Below are positions 57,501 to 64,000 of a DNA stretch of 64,000 bases, in pieces. Origin of the DNA: Setophaga petechia (lineage: Eukaryota > Chordata > Aves > Passeriformes > Parulidae); assembly GCA_024362935.1 (NCBI GenBank), contig JANCRA010000007.1, forward strand, positions 8,744,503-8,808,502. Reading direction: 5' to 3'. The notes under the pieces are model-generated. The model saw only the letters and a program-made list of their open reading frames with translations. It was not told where the DNA came from and ran no database searches. Both the position numbers and the translations under genes were made by a program. Each line of letters begins with the position of its first letter. The first letter of the stretch is position 1.

Positions 57501-60444
57501 CAAAGCACTCTGGTAGAACTTCTCTGTAACATGGTGTGTGAACTGCTGCTTCATCAGTCTTTCATTTGCTGGCCATGGGCCTGGAAGGGGCAAGCAGCTG
57601 CTTGAGAACTGATGACAACTGAGTACTGGACAGTGTAAACTTGACTGTTCTCAAAATTAACTGTCAATTTATATAAAAGCCCAAGAAACAAAAAAAAACC
57701 CCAAAAGCATCCAAACCAAAACAGCAACAAAAACTGAGATATAAGTTCTGTCAAGTTATAGAAATGAAATGCAAGTGTCTGTAGCCTGGGCATCACCTGG
57801 GCATTGTACACAGGCTGCAGCAAGGGTGGCTTTCCTGAGGGGGAAAAAAGGAAACGTGGTGTCTCAACAAGTGATTCAAACTTGTATTCTTGTCTTTGTC
57901 CCCCGGTAGAATGATGAAAATGTGTCACTCCAGGACATCACAGTCTCACTTCCATCAAGTCCAGAACCACAAGAACCTGAGTCAACTTTTAAGGTAAATT
58001 ACATTGATTGACTCTAAGGAATAAGGGATGCAAACTTGTTTATGTTTGGAAAACACACCCAGATCTTGTGTGTTACTGAAGTACTGCTTCTTGCTTCTTT
58101 CTTTGTTTAAATGCTAACCTAGGTGAACCCCACAAAGTCAGTGGCAAGTTTATTGTTTTTCAGAATGGGTATTAAAGGCAGAAGAAGTCACAATAGGTAT
58201 TGCAAATAGAATAATTTTTTCTAGTTGGAGACTTGTAATATTGTATTTTTTGTGTTGGTAAGGTTTTGTAGCATTACTTGGCCCTTATTGTAAAATCACT
58301 ATACAAAGATCAATAATTCTGTATTTATGGGAGAGAGACATTGCTTACTGGAAATATAACAAGGCTGTAAATACTTCATGAAGTTGAAGAGCACTTAAAA
58401 TCTAATGTTTGTTCTGAGTTCAGTAATTTCTGTTGTTGATAAAGAGGACTGTAGGTAGTGTTTGCTGACTAGGCCTTTTCATCTGCATAATGTCACTTGT
58501 TTGCACAACAGATGAATTACTGCTTCAAAAATGCAGCTGATCTACTTACCCTGGAAATTTAGTGGGTCAGCTGAATTTGGCCTCTTAAAGGGACTTTTAG
58601 TCAAGTTTCTTCACTCTTTAACCTGTGTGCCTGCAGCCCCTCTGTCTGTGTGCCTAGGAGGAGGAAAGCATGTGCTGTGTCACTGCCATCCCTGCAGACA
58701 TGTCGGATCTCTCATGTCCTGCAGGGGTGTTCCTTAGATCATGCAGTCCTTACACAAAACCACTGTTCTGTTGCAGATGGATGATCTGCTGAACGAGATC
58801 AGGCAGCTTAAAGATGAACTGAGGAAAAAGGATGAAACAATCAACCAACTAGAGCAGCAGCTTGTAAGTATAATCTAAAATGTTTAGCAAAGTCCCAGGC
58901 GTGCACTGCAGAGTGCAACTTCAATAGGCAGTACTGATGAAGGCTTTAAGAGACCTTACACAGCTATTTTTTTTCCTGCACTTTCACTGTAACAAAGGTA
59001 GGTTTGGGTTCCCAGTTGTGCTCCTGGGATCTTTAATTTCATAATCTGGTCATGATTTTGTGTGGCACTAAGCAAGGATGTTTATAATGCTGTTGAAGGT
59101 ATTTAATTTCCAAAACAGTTTTGAACATAAAATTCTAGAAGCTGCTCAGAAAAGATAGTGAGCAAAAGATAAGGCTACACTTAAAGTATTTTAAAAATGG
59201 ATGAGTATTGGGCCATCATTCTGCTTGAAGTTTTTGTTACTTTTTTTTTTCCTTCCTCTACTTAATAAAGAATTACACCATGGAATTGAAAGCTAAGCTT
59301 AGAATTAAGCTTAGTATTCTAAGTTTATTGTTTTTCAAGGAAACAATAGAAAACAAGTTGAATAGTCAGATTAAATCTGCAAACTGGGAACAAGTTATGG
59401 GGTCACTTCATCATAAATTAGGTTCAGAGAAACACAAAGCCTCAAGCAAGAGTCACATGTGCCTTTTACCTTTTTGCTCTTGTTCTGAGTTTGGATTTGC
59501 AGTGCATATATTTACATTTGGTTTTGTTAAATTCACTTGCTGTGACAATTCTTTTAAAATGACCCCACATTTTCAAGCCATTTCAAGCCACAGCAAGATC
59601 CTACAGGCAGGGTAGATGAGATTCCAAGAGGTGCACACCATACATGTTTATCATAGCTGGAGACAGTACCTGTGTGACCATAATCTCTAATGAAATGTTA
59701 AACATGTGCTTTTGTAGGTGTGTGCAGTTAAACTGAGCTGTGGCCTTCATCCTCTTCCTCTCTGGCTTGGGAACATTTCCTCTAAAGCAAAACTGAAAGA
59801 TGAAGGTTTGGCCTTTGCTCTGCTGTTTAAACAGCAGAATCCCAGATCACAGAATACCAAACCAAATTACCTTGTTTGTTAGCATTTAGCAAAAAGTGTT
59901 GGGTTTTGGGCACACCTGGTCTCACTCTTAACAATCAGCCAAAATTCCTTGAAGGAAGTTTCTCCTTTACTGCTCAGTCGTGTACCTGATTGCTGGAGTA
60001 ACCTGTAACTGCTGCAGCAGAGGAACTCTGCTGTAGAGATAGATAAAACTTAGATTTGTAATGACTGAAAGATGACTTCAGGAACTCAGTGCTTCAGAAA
60101 TTTAAGTGGAAAAACTCCTTCCAAAAGTCAATATTTATTCTGGATTACTGCTCAGTATCCTTTGGGAAAAGCAGCAGTTGTGCAGCACTGTAAATAGCGG
60201 TTTCTACCCTTTAATCGTATCGTGCTCTGCAGTCAAGTCATGCTTGATGTTTGAACACTGGGCCTTAACTGTGCTTTTCAACAGGCTCACTTGGTTAATT
60301 TCTAACTAACTCTTGTTTGTTTTTCTCTTTTTGGGGGTGATTAAGGCCACTAGATGTAACTGCCAGAAGGACAGTCAAAAGCCTCCAGGGGCAGTGCGCG
60401 CGCGTGCCGATAAATTCACACAAACCTCCTGGAGGAGGAGTTCT
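32136..60444 (+). CDS. CCSER2: CCSER2, coiled-coil serine-rich protein 2 (spliced, C-terminus outside window or unidentified)
   Basis: CCSER2 (FAM190B/GCAP14) is a cytoplasmic microtubule-binding and bundling protein, reported as a plus-end tracker in developing neurons (from memory). Joining 32136-33573, 34473-34672, 47466-47556, 50567-50729, 51351-51537, 57910-57993, 58777-58863 and 60346-60444 gives 783 uninterrupted codons with every phase matching. The start is set by an in-frame TAG at 32130-32132. Residues 13-16 (SRLP) fit an EB-binding SxIP-like motif. RSQSFS (217-222) and RSHSFN (237-242) look like basophilic-kinase or 14-3-3 sites. Residues 403-430 are an acidic Ser/Asp/Glu tract. 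Coiled coils lie at about 664-693 and 722-750. Mammalian CCSER2 is about 834 residues (memory), so roughly 50 C-terminal residues are still missing. No frameshift or decay is seen. Confidence 0.96.
33574..34472 (+). other. CCSER2: CCSER2 intron 2 (899 bp)
   Basis: GTAAAT donor and TTCTCTTTAAGCAG acceptor. AT-rich, with no internal feature recognised. Confidence 0.9.
34473..34672 (+). CDS. CCSER2: CCSER2 exon 3, residues 480-546
   Basis: The acceptor AAGCAG ends at 34472. Two bases complete Val480 and the exon ends in frame after ATA at the GTATGT donor (34673). The stretch RAGSSFELSPSDSSDG followed by TYMWDEEGLEPIG is the most diagnostic CCSER2 block and is nearly identical to mammals as I remember them. 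Serine-proline and acidic residues suggest phosphorylation, which is inference. Confidence 0.96.
35903..35990. repeat. Nested 11-bp direct and inverted repeats
   Basis: TTTTGATACGT occurs exactly at 35903-35913 and 35980-35990. Between the copies, TACTCTGAAAA (35913-35923) and TTTTCAGAGTA (35959-35969) are exact reverse complements. The layout is direct repeat, inverted arm, 35-base loop, inverted arm, direct repeat. No coding content. Origin unknown. Confidence 0.75.
40185..40205. repeat. 21-bp near-perfect palindrome
   Basis: ATATCTCTTG and CAAGAGATAT are exact reverse complements around a single central G, inside intron 3. Confidence 0.75.
42299..42332. repeat. A/C-rich low-complexity tract
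   Basis: Runs of A broken by CC and CCCC. Similar tracts occur at about 53415-53445 and 57688-57730. Such A/C-rich patches are common in bird introns. Confidence 0.6.
47466..47556 (+). CDS. CCSER2: CCSER2 exon 4, residues 547-576 and first base of 577
   Basis: The acceptor CTTGCAG ends at 47465 and the donor AAAG|GTGAGT is at 47557. It encodes DILNNLDSCDLEDDDLMLDV and then DLPEDPPRDK, a very acidic conserved segment matching the mammalian block. Phase 0 in, phase 1 out. Confidence 0.95.
49490..49606 (+). promoter_or_regulatory. CCSER2: Candidate internal promoter of CCSER2
   Basis: TGACGTCA, a perfect CRE, lies at 49494-49501. CTATTTATAG at 49574-49583 is both a TATA-like element and an exact MEF2-type site. 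A start site about 30 bases later, near 49606, would open directly into a GC-rich, CpG-dense leader that ends at a strong donor. The order CRE, TATA-like box, CpG-rich leader, donor fits a regulated alternative promoter on the same strand as the gene. No transcript data were available. Confidence 0.55.
49606..49800 (+). other. CCSER2: Candidate alternative first exon (5' UTR) for a short CCSER2 isoform
   Basis: CpG-rich sequence ends at CTTGG|GTAAGTG, a near-ideal donor at 49801. It has no coding frame of its own; its only clear late ATG (49780) is followed at once by TGA. Spliced to exon 5 (50567), the first long frame is CCSER2 from Met582 (ATG 50581-50583, A at -3). That would give an N-truncated protein of 202 residues through exon 9, keeping both coiled coils and losing the serine-rich half. 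The 5' limit is an estimate. Short CCSER2/GCAP14 isoforms are reported in mammals, from memory. Confidence 0.5.
50567..50729 (+). CDS. CCSER2: CCSER2 exon 5, residues 577-631 (partial codons at both ends)
   Basis: The acceptor CTCTGTAG ends at 50566 and the donor AACAG|GTAAAG is at 50730. It encodes EECENMSRYERPDRNARQ and then HQEGFWKRAPQQRWNTQEHY, a basic, aromatic, Gln/His-rich block well conserved with mammals (ERPDRN, QEGFWKR, QEHYHL). Met582 is a candidate start for a short isoform. Confidence 0.95.
50730..51350 (+). other. CCSER2: CCSER2 intron 5 (621 bp)
   Basis: GTAAAG donor and GGGTTTTTTTAG acceptor. Nothing else recognised. Confidence 0.9.
51351..51537 (+). CDS. CCSER2: CCSER2 exon 6, residues 631-693, first coiled coil
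   Basis: The acceptor TTTTTTTAG ends at 51350 and the donor CACCAG|GTGAGC is at 51538. The second half encodes ENTVMLDEMTLRHMVQDC and TAVKTQLLRLKRLLHQ (660-693), which is almost unchanged from mammals and has leucine/valine heptad spacing typical of a coiled coil. The first half (632-659) is unusual: it is very GC-rich and encodes a Gly/Ala/Cys-rich segment including GAGGGCAAPRALAE, where mammals have a non-repetitive stretch. The frame is intact. Confidence 0.95.
51640..52600 (+). mobile_element. LTR-like element with duplicated U3-like unit
   Basis: Two 390-bp direct repeats are followed by a GC-richer block that resembles the R/U5 end of a retroviral LTR. That block reads CAGCTGGAGCTGGCAGCTGG and CTGTCACCCATGACC, then the poly(A) signal AATAAA at 52529-52534. 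It ends with GCCTCCTAGAATCACATATC and TCTCATTAAGACTCTTACACA. No gag, pol or env frame is present, so a solo LTR is most likely. I could not find a convincing target-site duplication or fix the 5' edge. It lies in the sense orientation of CCSER2. Confidence 0.55.
51652..52432 (+). repeat. Tandem duplication, two units of about 391 bp
   Basis: Unit 1 spans about 51652-52042 and unit 2 about 52043-52432. Both begin AAGTTTTAATAT, run through GAATTGTTGAGCTAGTCTTA and AGAAGGGGTTTTTATGACTT, and end ATTTGTAACTTAA. Differences are scattered substitutions plus a deletion in unit 2 at the AACAAGCAAACAAAAAG motif of unit 1. The divergence shows the duplication is not an assembly echo. Confidence 0.9.
57240..57365. 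repeat. AT-rich low-complexity tract
   Basis: About 125 bases of AATAAA, ATATAA and AAATAC words with very few G or C. It includes several AATAAA hexamers, which are expected by composition and need not be functional. Confidence 0.65.
57910..57993 (+). CDS. CCSER2: CCSER2 exon 7, residues 694-721
   Basis: The acceptor GGTAG ends at 57909 and the donor TTTAAG|GTAAAT is at 57994. Exactly 28 codons, phase 0 at both ends, so skipping would keep the frame. It encodes NDENVSLQDITVSLPSSPEP followed by QEPESTFK, a linker between the two coiled coils. SLPSSPEP is shared with mammals. Confidence 0.94.
57994..58776 (+). other. CCSER2: CCSER2 intron 7 (783 bp)
   Basis: GTAAAT donor and CTGTTCTGTTGCAG acceptor. 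Nothing else recognised. Confidence 0.9.
58777..58863 (+). CDS. CCSER2: CCSER2 exon 8, residues 722-750, second coiled coil
   Basis: The acceptor TTGCAG ends at 58776 and the donor CTT|GTAAGT is at 58864. The 29 in-frame codons encode MDDLLNEIRQLKDELRKK and DETINQLEQQL. Leu/Ile residues at heptad a/d positions and alternating charges make a canonical coiled coil, probably for dimerisation (inference). Phase 0 at both ends. Confidence 0.95.
58864..60345 (+). other. CCSER2: CCSER2 intron 8 (1.5 kb)
   Basis: GTAAGT donor. The acceptor tract TTTTTCTCTTTTTGGGGGTGATTAAG has a G-run between pyrimidines and AG. A small cluster of palindromic AAGCTTAG words lies at 59291-59321. Nothing else recognised. 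Confidence 0.88.
60346..60444 (+). CDS. CCSER2: CCSER2 exon 9, residues 751-783
   Basis: The acceptor ATTAAG ends at 60345 and the donor GTTCT|GTGAGT is at 60445. The 33 in-frame codons encode ATRCNCQKDSQKPPGAVRAR and ADKFTQTSWRRSS. The ADKxTQTxWRR block matches mammals (ADKYTQTPWRR). The Cys pair CNC stands where mammals have CHQKC-like cysteines. The middle carries a CGCGCGCG run coding VRARA that I do not remember from mammals. Phase 0 out, so the next exon must begin at a codon boundary. Confidence 0.93.
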
Positions 60445-60642
60445 GTGAGTAAAGTGGGCCCTTCATGCTCGGGTACCTCTTTCTGCTTTTCATTCCCCAC
60501 TGCTATAACCTCAGCTCTCACACAACTCAGCCCTGTTAAAGAGATTCTGTACTGTGTGTGAGTAAAGTCCTTCCTGCTGTGCAAGCCTTGCATTCTTTTG
60601 CAGCCCTGTTATGTAAACAAATATTACAAACATTTATTTCAA

Positions 60643-60648
60643 AATAAA
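60643..60648 (+). promoter_or_regulatory. Poly(A) signal hexamer after exon 9 read-through stop
   Basis: AATAAA lies 82 bases after the in-frame TGA that would end an unspliced exon 9. It could serve an intronic polyadenylation isoform, but such hexamers are frequent in AT-rich introns. Confidence 0.3.
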
Positions 60649-63589
60649 TAATTAAACTTTAGAAATCTTCTCTTTAAATAATCATCACCCTTTGCAGTAT
60701 TTAAGTTAAAGTCAATCCTGTATATCTAATCATACTTAAGAGATTTTCTTATATCCTGACTTCAAAGTATCTCTTTGGGTTTTTTCCTGGTCACATTTTC
60801 ATTGTTGATGTTTTCATATTTGTTGAGGAAAAGAAACAGTATATTCTAAGTTTCGGTGCATAAGTATAAAAACAAAAGTTAATAATGTTTTTTTTTTTTA
60901 TAATTCATTTTAATAACTTGAATCATTAAAAAATAATTGTGTGAAAATCACTTTGACAAAAGACATCTTCATTCCCATATGTTGTTGCATGGATCAAATT
61001 TGTTTTCTCTATGTAAAATTTATGTTCTTCATAAAACACCAACAGAATATTTAAGATGGGGGAGGGACAACATATTTGATATTATAAAATAAGTAGAAAT
61101 TACCTTTGCTAAACAAAGCTTTTTTTAGTTACCAGCAAATAGCATTTGGATTTTGAAGCTACTGCTCTAGCTAGAAAACCTAGGACATTTTATTCAAGGT
61201 TAAAAATGGGTTTGATTTTTTTTTTGTTTCTTTGTTTCTATCCTACGTTGAGTTACTTGATGTAAGCTTGTAATAAAGATTAATCACCCCTGTTATCCTT
61301 CTAAAATTGCTCTTTTTAATATATGACACTATAGGGCAGAAGCACTGCCACTGTGTGTTCACCAGTCACTGGCAAACAGCTTTACCCATGTTTTCCCACC
61401 TCCTTCTTTCTGTCATAAGAGGCTGTCAGAAGGTTATAACCTTAAGCAGCTTTTGGTTTGCTTTGATGCCTCTGCTCCCCCATGTACATGTGGCCTCTCG
61501 GTTCACCCCATGTGTTTCTTCTCCTTTTACTTTGGAGCTTGTGAGCCCTTCCATTGTTTCTTTTTCCCAATTTTATTTCCTGTGTGTGCTGTTTATGGGA
61601 TGTCTTTGTGCATTGATACTGTCACAAGGTTAGTAGCTTTTGTTTCCATCTCCCTTTTTTCCTAGCTCATTTATCACACGGCTTCAGAGTCAAGATTTAT
61701 AGTCATGGAAAGTTAGTTGTTACCTACAGGAGTTTTAGTCTGTGCAACTTGTGTTAATTGGTAAGACAGACATACTGGAGAAGATGGGGAGTTTGAGTTG
61801 CTGTCTCAAGCACAAGGAGTCACTCAGCACAGTTGTCTGGTTTATGTCAGGTTGGCCAGTATACTTTTTAAAGTTACATTGTAGTTTTGTTCAAAAAGAC
61901 ATTTTTTTTGTCAGGAGGAAGTTTGGGTTGAGGGACAGTATCTTTAAGAAGAACTAAAGGAGCCTCTGCTGTATTCATGGTTGGGTGTGTGGGTATGTGC
62001 ATATGATATCCATACATATTCCTAGGTATCTGATTGTTGTACACACAGTCCAAACATCTTGGTATTTTTATACATGTGCAAAGTTTCTCATGAAACTGAT
62101 AAAGGACTTGCAAAAATTCGTGAAGTGTTAACAAATTTTGAAACTGTGCTGCTTTTCAGGACCTTTTAATAGCTGGGAAGTTTTGGGCAGAATGTTTTGG
62201 GCATGTTTTTTTCATTTTTTCCAATGTCTTCATGTGCATATTTGTAAGTTACAGGCTTTCTGTCAGCCAACAGAAACAGGAACTCTGTAATGTGGGATTT
62301 CTCCAAGGAGGACAATGGTCTGGCTGGTGCAGCCAAATTTCACTTCCAATGGTCAGACCTCAACTTTCTGGTTTCATGTTTCCTCTGCCAACATGCATTT
62401 GGATGGTTCCTTGCATATAAAATAGTTTTTGATCTGGAACCTAATAACAAAAAATGTCTCTTGCAATACAAAGGAGACACAATCAGCTCTTGTTTTCTTG
62501 AGGTAAGAGTACCATAAACAGAAGGAAACACCTAAGTGTATTCTCACTACTCAAATCCCAAAAATCTCTTAAATAAATTCTTTTGGTTTATTAACATTTC
62601 TGTTCAGTTTAGTTTAATGGTCTTGACCTAAGAATAAAGACTAAGAAAAATCATGTTTCTTGGTCCTTTATGCAGTATAAGTCTTGATATATTGTTAATG
62701 TTTATGAAATTATCAAGTTTTTATATAGACAAGTTTTTTTAGGCACACTAGGTTTTTTGTTTTGTTCTTTTTTAAACAAAATTGTAATTGAAGTCATGGC
62801 AATGACAGAGTGGTTCCTTTGAGGCATCTTAGCTTTTTGCTTCTTTAAGCTTATTAATTGTTTTCAATTTTGACGAATATTTAACTACTTCAGTTTTTCC
62901 TATTAGTATTGACCTGCCAGTCATTTTAAATTATGGTGGATATTAGGTATTTCAGATATCAAAATTATAAAAATTAATGTGACCGTTTATAAATTCTATA
63001 TATTCTATACAAATCAGAACTGATACAATGTTTTTGTTCCTCAGGAGTTTGGACCAGTCTGGGAACACAGTGATTTAGTGTTCCAGGGAATACTTTAAAT
63101 ACTTACTGAAACGTGCCTAACAAACATTGTTAATGTAGTGTGTCATAAAGAATAGATGCTGGAATAAACTAGGAAACAGTGAGAGTGGAAAGCAGCTATT
63201 TCAGTTAGGAATTAAGGATCATATGAATTGCAGCAAATCATGTGGCCATTTGAAATGGCTGGTATTTCTGATTACTTCATGGTTCTTCCACTAAATAAAT
63301 AAATGGATACCATTAAACATATTCATTTTTAAAAGTCATGTTCACATAGTTTCTTTGTTATTAAATATTTCTAGAAAATGGCCCATTCTGATGTGATTAT
63401 AAACTTTTCTGGTGTTCTCTTCAAGGACCACCGTTTTTCAAAATAGTTTTAGGGTTTTTCCTATTTAAAGGTAAATATGTACATAAGTGGAAGTTGTGTA
63501 ACTTTAACTTAATCCTTGGAACTTAGTGCTCACATAATAAAAACTAGGGGCTGGAAAGAAATGTCTGGGAAACTTGGCTTCTTAAAAAT

Positions 63590-63609
63590 CAATAGGTAGC
63601 TACCTATTG
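63590..63609. repeat. Perfect 20-bp palindrome
   Basis: CAATAGGTAGCTACCTATTG is an exact palindrome with no spacer, 180 bases before the candidate terminal exon. Confidence 0.85.
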
Positions 63610-63790
63610 CCTGTCTGCTGTGTCTGTGACATGGTATTTCTTGTAAGTGTCCCATCAGGATGCTCAAAATTTGGGTAACTTCCAGGTTAGGTTTGTATTT
63701 TATGTTTGGTTAGCCATCCTTGGGGTAAAGGCTTGTATAGATATTTGCTGGCAGGGTAGACCATGACATTTCTAAAAGGATCTCTTACAG

Positions 63791-63946
63791 GTATGTTATA
63801 CAGAATTCATTCCAGTTAGTGTGTCTTATGATTTTACTGTCATGGAAGAAGATAAAAATTACCTGAAGAAATTAATGTTAATGGACAACTTACCAGCAAG
63901 AAAGATGTGGACATCCATTGCCACACTTGCAGGATTGTTTCTCTAA
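63791..63946 (+). CDS. Candidate alternative C-terminal exon of CCSER2 (51 codons and stop)
   Basis: The acceptor-like GGATCTCTTACAG ends at 63790. From 63791 a phase-0 frame, as exon 9 requires, runs 51 codons to TAA 63944-63946, followed at once by TAG. It would encode VCYTEFIPVSVSYDFTVMEE, then a short Lys/Leu-rich helix-like stretch, ending in LATLAGLFL-like hydrophobic residues (ATLAGLFL). It would make a protein of 834 residues. I do not recognise the sequence as a known CCSER2 tail, the pyrimidine tract is modest, and 51 open codons can arise by chance. Confidence 0.25.
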   Translation, partial: VCYTEFIPVSVSYDFTVMEEDKNYLKKLMLMDNLPARKMWTSIATLAGLFL

Positions 63947-64000
63947 TAGTAAATACTGATGTTTTTAAGACTTTGAGGGTAAAGGGGTTAGAAGTCAAGT

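Larger units (their letters stand above)
51538..57909 (+). other. CCSER2: CCSER2 intron 6 (about 6.4 kb)
   Basis: GTGAGC donor and TTGTCCCCCGGTAG acceptor. An LTR-like element with a duplicated unit occupies about 51640-52600. An AT-rich tract lies at about 57240-57365 and an A/C-rich patch at about 57688-57730. A small hairpin, CACTGTCA/TGACAGTG, lies at 56111-56133. The remainder is unique AT-rich DNA without recognised exons. Confidence 0.8.
60445..64000 (+). other. CCSER2: CCSER2 intron 9, start of; runs to the window end
   Basis: The GTGAGT donor is at 60445. The usual C-terminal exon (a Ser/Pro/Gln/His-rich tail in mammals, from memory) is not seen, so the intron probably continues past 64000. 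Two possible alternative ends lie here: read-through of exon 9 to a TGA at 60559-60561 with AATAAA at 60643, and a phase-matched open segment at 63791-63946. A perfect 20-bp palindrome lies at 63590-63609. Confidence 0.7.

Noticed and set aside
62232..62531. Open frames in intron 9 as a possible CCSER2 C-terminal exon
   Set aside because: The ATTTGTAAGTTACAG acceptor-like site is weak and the translated sequence has no Ser/Pro/Gln-rich tail character. Opposite-strand frames are equally open.
1..64000. CRISPR arrays, tRNA/rRNA genes, prokaryotic operons
   Set aside because: No regularly spaced short repeats, cloverleaf sequences or ribosomal RNA blocks were seen, and the exon structure is that of vertebrate nuclear DNA.

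Overview
The window is nuclear DNA from a vertebrate, almost certainly a bird. The evidence is intron-exon gene structure with GT/AG splice sites, AT-rich non-coding DNA with two CpG islands, low repeat density, and remnants of CR1 LINEs of the classical avian type (3' tails at about 13950-14190 and 19570-20105). A weaker CR1 relic, an old MIR-like SINE and an LTR-like element with a duplicated 391-bp unit are also present. A songbird is possible, but nothing here proves it.

Only one protein-coding gene is recognisable: CCSER2 (coiled-coil serine-rich protein 2, also called FAM190B or GCAP14), on the + strand. Bases 1 to about 20190 look like upstream intergenic DNA. A CpG-island promoter with a full CRE lies at about 20195-20885 and contains non-coding exon 1, which ends at 20499. 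Eight coding exons follow: 32097-33573 (coding from the ATG at 32136), 34473-34672, 47466-47556, 50567-50729, 51351-51537, 57910-57993, 58777-58863 and 60346-60444. All reading-frame phases join, giving 783 codons without a stop. The normal C-terminal exon was not identified and probably lies beyond base 64000.

The product is a cytoplasmic, mostly disordered, serine-rich microtubule-associated protein. It has a large N-terminal exon (residues 1-479) with paired RSxSF motifs, an acidic Ser/Asp/Glu middle, and two C-terminal coiled-coil segments (about 664-693 and 722-750).

The most interesting observations concern isoform control of this gene. A second, smaller GC island at about 49490-49800 carries a CRE, a CTATTTATAG box and a strong splice donor, 766 bp before exon 5. 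It looks like an internal promoter for a short isoform starting at Met582, whose leader would contain two minimal AUG-UGA start-stop elements. The main mRNA carries a 46-codon uORF overlapping the start of the CCSER2 frame. Intron 9 holds two candidate alternative ends. No CRISPR, tRNA, rRNA or second gene was found, and I see no wholly new biological system.
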